Assembly (NCBI GenBank): GCA_016218495.1
Contig: JACRDU010000154.1
Span: 1-63,036, forward strand
Direction: 5' to 3'
DNA from: Elusimicrobiota bacterium
GTDB taxonomy: Bacteria > Elusimicrobiota > Elusimicrobia > UBA1565
DNA: 63,036 bases
Below, in pieces: positions 60,568 to 63,036 of this stretch. The translations under genes and the position numbers were made by a program. Numbering within the stretch: the first letter of the stretch is position 1; each line of letters begins with the position of its first letter. The notes beneath the pieces are model-generated. The model was not told the DNA's origin. It saw only the letters and a program-made list of their open reading frames with translations, and did no database searches.

Positions 60568-62610
60568 TTGCGCATCGCCGAGGTCGCCGTCCCCGTCCCG
60601 CTCGACAAGGCCTTTGACTACGAGGTCCCGGCGGCGATGACGGAGGCGGTCGTCCCCGGAGCCCGGGTCCGGGCGCCGTTCGGGCCGCGCCAGCTGGTGG
60701 GCTTCGTCCTTTCCGTGCGCGACGGCGTCCCCGAGCGGCCTCTCAAGCCCCTGAGCAAGGCCCTCGACCCCCAGCCGATCCTGGGCGCCGAACAGCTGGC
60801 ATTGGCCCGTTGGCTGGCCGAGCGCTACTGCGCGCCGATCGGCGACTGCGTGAAGACCCTGGTCACGGCGAACCTGCGCACCGCCCTCAAGCCCGTCCTC
60901 CTGTCCGTTTCGGAGCCGGCCCGGCCTCCGACGCCGCCCCCGCCGGCGGCCTTTCAGCTCACCGCTTCCCAAGCCGGCGCGTTGGGCAGCCTCGAGGCCA
61001 TGCTCGCGCTGAAGCGCTTCCATGCCGCCCTCATACACGGCGTCCCGGCCTCGGGCAAGACCGAGGTCTATCTGCGCCTCATCCGCCGCGCGGTGGAGCA
61101 CGGAGGCCAGGCCCTCTTCCTCGTGCCCGAAATCGCGCTGACCAAGCCGTTCTTCGCCGAGTTCTCCGAGCAGCTCGGCCTGCCCGTCGCGCTCTGGCAC
61201 AGCCAGGTGGGCGCCAAGGTCCGGCGCGAGACCTGGCTGGGGCTGCGCTCCGGCCGCGTGCGGGTCGTGGTCGGGGCGCGTTCGGCGTCGCTCCTTCCTT
61301 TTAATGACCTGCGCCTGGCCGTGGTCGACGAGGAGCAGGACGAATCCTACAAGGAAGACGATACGGCTCCGTACTACCACGCGCGCGACGTGGTGCTGGA
61401 GCGGGGCCGGGCCTTTGGAGCCCTCGTCATCCTCGGCAGCGCCACGCCCTCCCTGGAATCCTTCTCGCGGGCGGACGCCTCGGGGAAGGCGCCGGACATC
61501 TCGCTCATCCGCATGGACGAGCGCGTGGCGCGGGAGACCCCTCCCCCCCGTGTGCGCGTGCTCGCGCAGACGCCCTACGGGGGGTTCTGCATCACCAACG
61601 ACCTGTTGGAGGCCGTGAAGGAGCGCCTGCGCGTCAAGGAGCAGTCCATCCTCCTCGTCAACCGCCGCGGCTATTCGAACTTCGTCATGTGCAAGGCCTG
61701 CTCCTGGGTGGCGCGCTGCCCGAAATGCTCGATCGCCTTCGTGCACCATAAGGGCGCCCCCGAGCCCGAAGCGGACCTCTTCGGCGGCGCGCAGGGCTAC
61801 AGCCTGCTCTGCCACCATTGCGGGAAGACCGAGCCCGTCCCCCCCTCCTGCGGCCGCTGCGGCAAGGGCCCCCTGCGCTTCGCGGGCGTCGGAACTCAGA
61901 AGGTCGTCGAGGAATTGCGCGAGCGCCTGCCGGGCGTGCGGGTCCTGCGCATGGACGGCGACAGCGTGGCCAAGGAGAAGGCGGCGGAGGCCGGGGTCTG
62001 GGGCCGCTTCCGCGACGGCCACGGCGACATCCTGGTCGGCACCAAGCTCGTCGCCAAGGGTTATCATTTCCCGCGCGTCACCCTCGTGGGCGTCGTGGAC
62101 GCCGATACGATGCTCGGCATGCCGGACTTCCGCAGCGCGGAGCGGACGGTGCAGCTGCTGGTGCAGGCCGCCGGCCGCGCGGGGCGCGCCGACAAGGCCG
62201 GGGAGGTCATCCTGCAGACGGCCCAGCCCGAGCACTACGCCATCCAGGCCGTGGCCCGCGGAGATTATCCGGCCTACGCGCGCCGCGAGATGGAGTTCCG
62301 TTCCGAACTGCGCTATCCGCCGGCGTCGACGCTGGTGCGCATCCTCTTCCTGGGACGCACGCAGAAGGCCACGGTGGCCGCCGCCGAGGCCGCTGCGGCG
62401 GCCCTGCGCGCCGTGATGACGGAGCCCGACGAGGCGCTCGGGCCCGCGCCCGGAGTCCATTCCAAGTTCGAGGACCGTTTCCGCTTCCACCTCATCCTCA
62501 AGGTCTGCGACCCGGCCCGCCTGCGTCCGCTGCTGGCCGCCGCCAAGGCCGCGCCCATCCCCTCCGGGGTCCAGGTCAAGATCAACGTGGACCCCTACGA
62601 CATGTTCTGA
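60568..62610 (+). CDS. priA: Primosomal protein N' (PriA helicase)
   Basis: 680 residues. An N-terminal 3'-DNA-binding domain (VPVPLDKAFDYEVP), a winged helix, Walker A HGVPASGKTEVYLRLI (~155-170), DEEQ box VVDEEQDESYKEDD (~252), ILGSATPSLES, and eight zinc-binding Cys (CKAC, CPKC, CHHC, CGRC). Helicase motifs V/VI appear as GTKLVAKGYHFPRVTLVGVV and VQAAGRAGRA. The loop between the second and third Cys pairs has ~16 extra residues (around APEPEADLFGGAQG). TTG start, one base after the methyltransferase stop. It restarts stalled replication forks. Confidence 0.96.
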   Translation: MRIAEVAVPVPLDKAFDYEVPAAMTEAVVPGARVRAPFGPRQLVGFVLSVRDGVPERPLKPLSKALDPQPILGAEQLALARWLAERYCAPIGDCVKTLVTANLRTALKPVLLSVSEPARPPTPPPPAAFQLTASQAGALGSLEAMLALKRFHAALIHGVPASGKTEVYLRLIRRAVEHGGQALFLVPEIALTKPFFAEFSEQLGLPVALWHSQVGAKVRRETWLGLRSGRVRVVVGARSASLLPFNDLRLAVVDEEQDESYKEDDTAPYYHARDVVLERGRAFGALVILGSATPSLESFSRADASGKAPDISLIRMDERVARETPPPRVRVLAQTPYGGFCITNDLLEAVKERLRVKEQSILLVNRRGYSNFVMCKACSWVARCPKCSIAFVHHKGAPEPEADLFGGAQGYSLLCHHCGKTEPVPPSCGRCGKGPLRFAGVGTQKVVEELRERLPGVRVLRMDGDSVAKEKAAEAGVWGRFRDGHGDILVGTKLVAKGYHFPRVTLVGVVDADTMLGMPDFRSAERTVQLLVQAAGRAGRADKAGEVILQTAQPEHYAIQAVARGDYPAYARREMEFRSELRYPPASTLVRILFLGRTQKATVAAAEAAAAALRAVMTEPDEALGPAPGVHSKFEDRFRFHLILKVCDPARLRPLLAAAKAAPIPSGVQVKINVDPYDMF

Positions 62611-63036
62611 TGCGCGCGGCGATCCTCTTCGCGGCGGGCGGCGTGCCCTTCCTCGTCTACCTCGCCTCGCTCTATCCGGGGCTCTCCTCCTATCGCGACG
62701 CCGGGGACATGGCGGCCAGCGCCTGGACCCTGGGCGTCGCCCACCCGCCCGGCTATCCGCTCTATGTCCTGCTCGGCCGGCTCTGGTGCTCTCTGCTGCC
62801 GCTGGGCAGCGCCGCGTACCGTCTCAACGTCCTGAGCGCGCTGGCCGGAGCGGCGGCCTGCGGCCTGGGCGCCGCCGCCGCCGCCCGCATGGCCGAGGCG
62901 CGCCGGCGTCCGTGGCTGCCGGCCGCCGCGGGCGCGGCCTGCGTGCTGGCGGCCGCGCCGGCCTTCTGGCACCTGAGCCTGCTCAGCGAGATGTACAGCC
63001 TCAACGCCTGCTTCGGCGCGGCGCTGCTCTGGCTGG
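62610..63036 (+). CDS. DUF2723 (TMEM260-like) membrane protein, third copy, 3'-truncated by the window edge
   Basis: 142 residues visible from the ATG at 62610, which shares a base with the priA stop (TGATG). SYRDAGDMAASAWTLGVAHP then PGYPLYVLLGRLW is the DUF2723 start, and hydrophobic segments follow. It closely parallels the two tandem copies at 39.7-43.9 kb. The 3' end lies outside the window. Confidence 0.88.
   Translation, partial: MRAAILFAAGGVPFLVYLASLYPGLSSYRDAGDMAASAWTLGVAHPPGYPLYVLLGRLWCSLLPLGSAAYRLNVLSALAGAAACGLGAAAAARMAEARRRPWLPAAAGAACVLAAAPAFWHLSLLSEMYSLNACFGAALLWL

Overview
The window reads as chromosomal DNA of a GC-rich, diderm, probably uncultivated bacterium. Outer-membrane functions are explicit (LolA-like carrier, ExbB/ExbD/TonB set, a signal-peptide-bearing putative outer-membrane barrel). 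Many exported proteins carry Ala/Pro-rich low-complexity stretches, and three TMEM260-like (DUF2723) membrane proteins occur in 63 kb. My best guess for the phylum is Elusimicrobiota or a neighbour, but this is an impression and not proof. Genes are packed into long operons in which successive reading frames overlap by 4 bases (ATGA or GTGA).

Left part (1-13.6 kb): a 5'-truncated unknown gene, an RF-1-domain (GGQ) ribosome-rescue-type factor, an exported unknown protein, two toxin-antitoxin pairs (RHH/RelE and AbrB/Doc) flanking tRNA-Ser(GCU), a metallophosphoesterase, a Sel1-repeat/caspase gene split by an in-frame amber codon, a zinc-ribbon protein, ExbB-ExbD-TonB, an acyl-CoA dehydrogenase, a secreted subtilisin, a single-domain asparaginase and a Phd/VapC pair.

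Central part (13.6-32.8 kb, minus strand): the highlight. Seven translationally coupled genes run pfaD - pfaA - pfaBC - oleA - oleB - oleC - oleD. The first three encode a complete polyunsaturated-fatty-acid (Pfa) type iterative synthase: a trans enoyl reductase; KS-AT-3xACP-KR-DH; and KS-CLF-AT with four hotdog/FabA-like dehydratase modules. The last four encode head-to-head olefin synthesis: thiolase-like condensing enzyme, beta-lactone decarboxylase, beta-lactone synthetase and 2-alkyl-3-oxoalkanoate reductase. The order and stop/start overlaps suggest a single pathway that makes a polyene acyl chain and then joins two chains into a very long polyunsaturated hydrocarbon. In Shewanella these two gene sets are separate loci, so their fusion into one operon is the finding most worth pursuing.

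Right of a 50-bp divergent control region (32.8-43.9 kb, plus strand): a MoxR ATPase - DUF58 - BatA/VWA - DUF4159 - VWA/GATase-like operon runs directly into two DUF2723-TPR membrane proteins. At 44-46 kb lie a terminator, a TPR protein, a decayed TPR pseudogene and a cluster of hairpins.

46-55.7 kb (minus strand): a housekeeping and envelope block transcribed rpsO - pnp - accB - wHTH - ftsK - lolA-like - rodZ - pgsA - pgpA - barrel protein, with a large inverted repeat between ftsK and lolA. After cinA (minus), the plus strand carries gmk - rpoZ - coaC - coaB - family-4 uracil-DNA glycosylase - lipid/rRNA-type methyltransferase - priA and the start of a third DUF2723 gene cut by the window end. 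No CRISPR array, rRNA or intact insertion sequence was seen.
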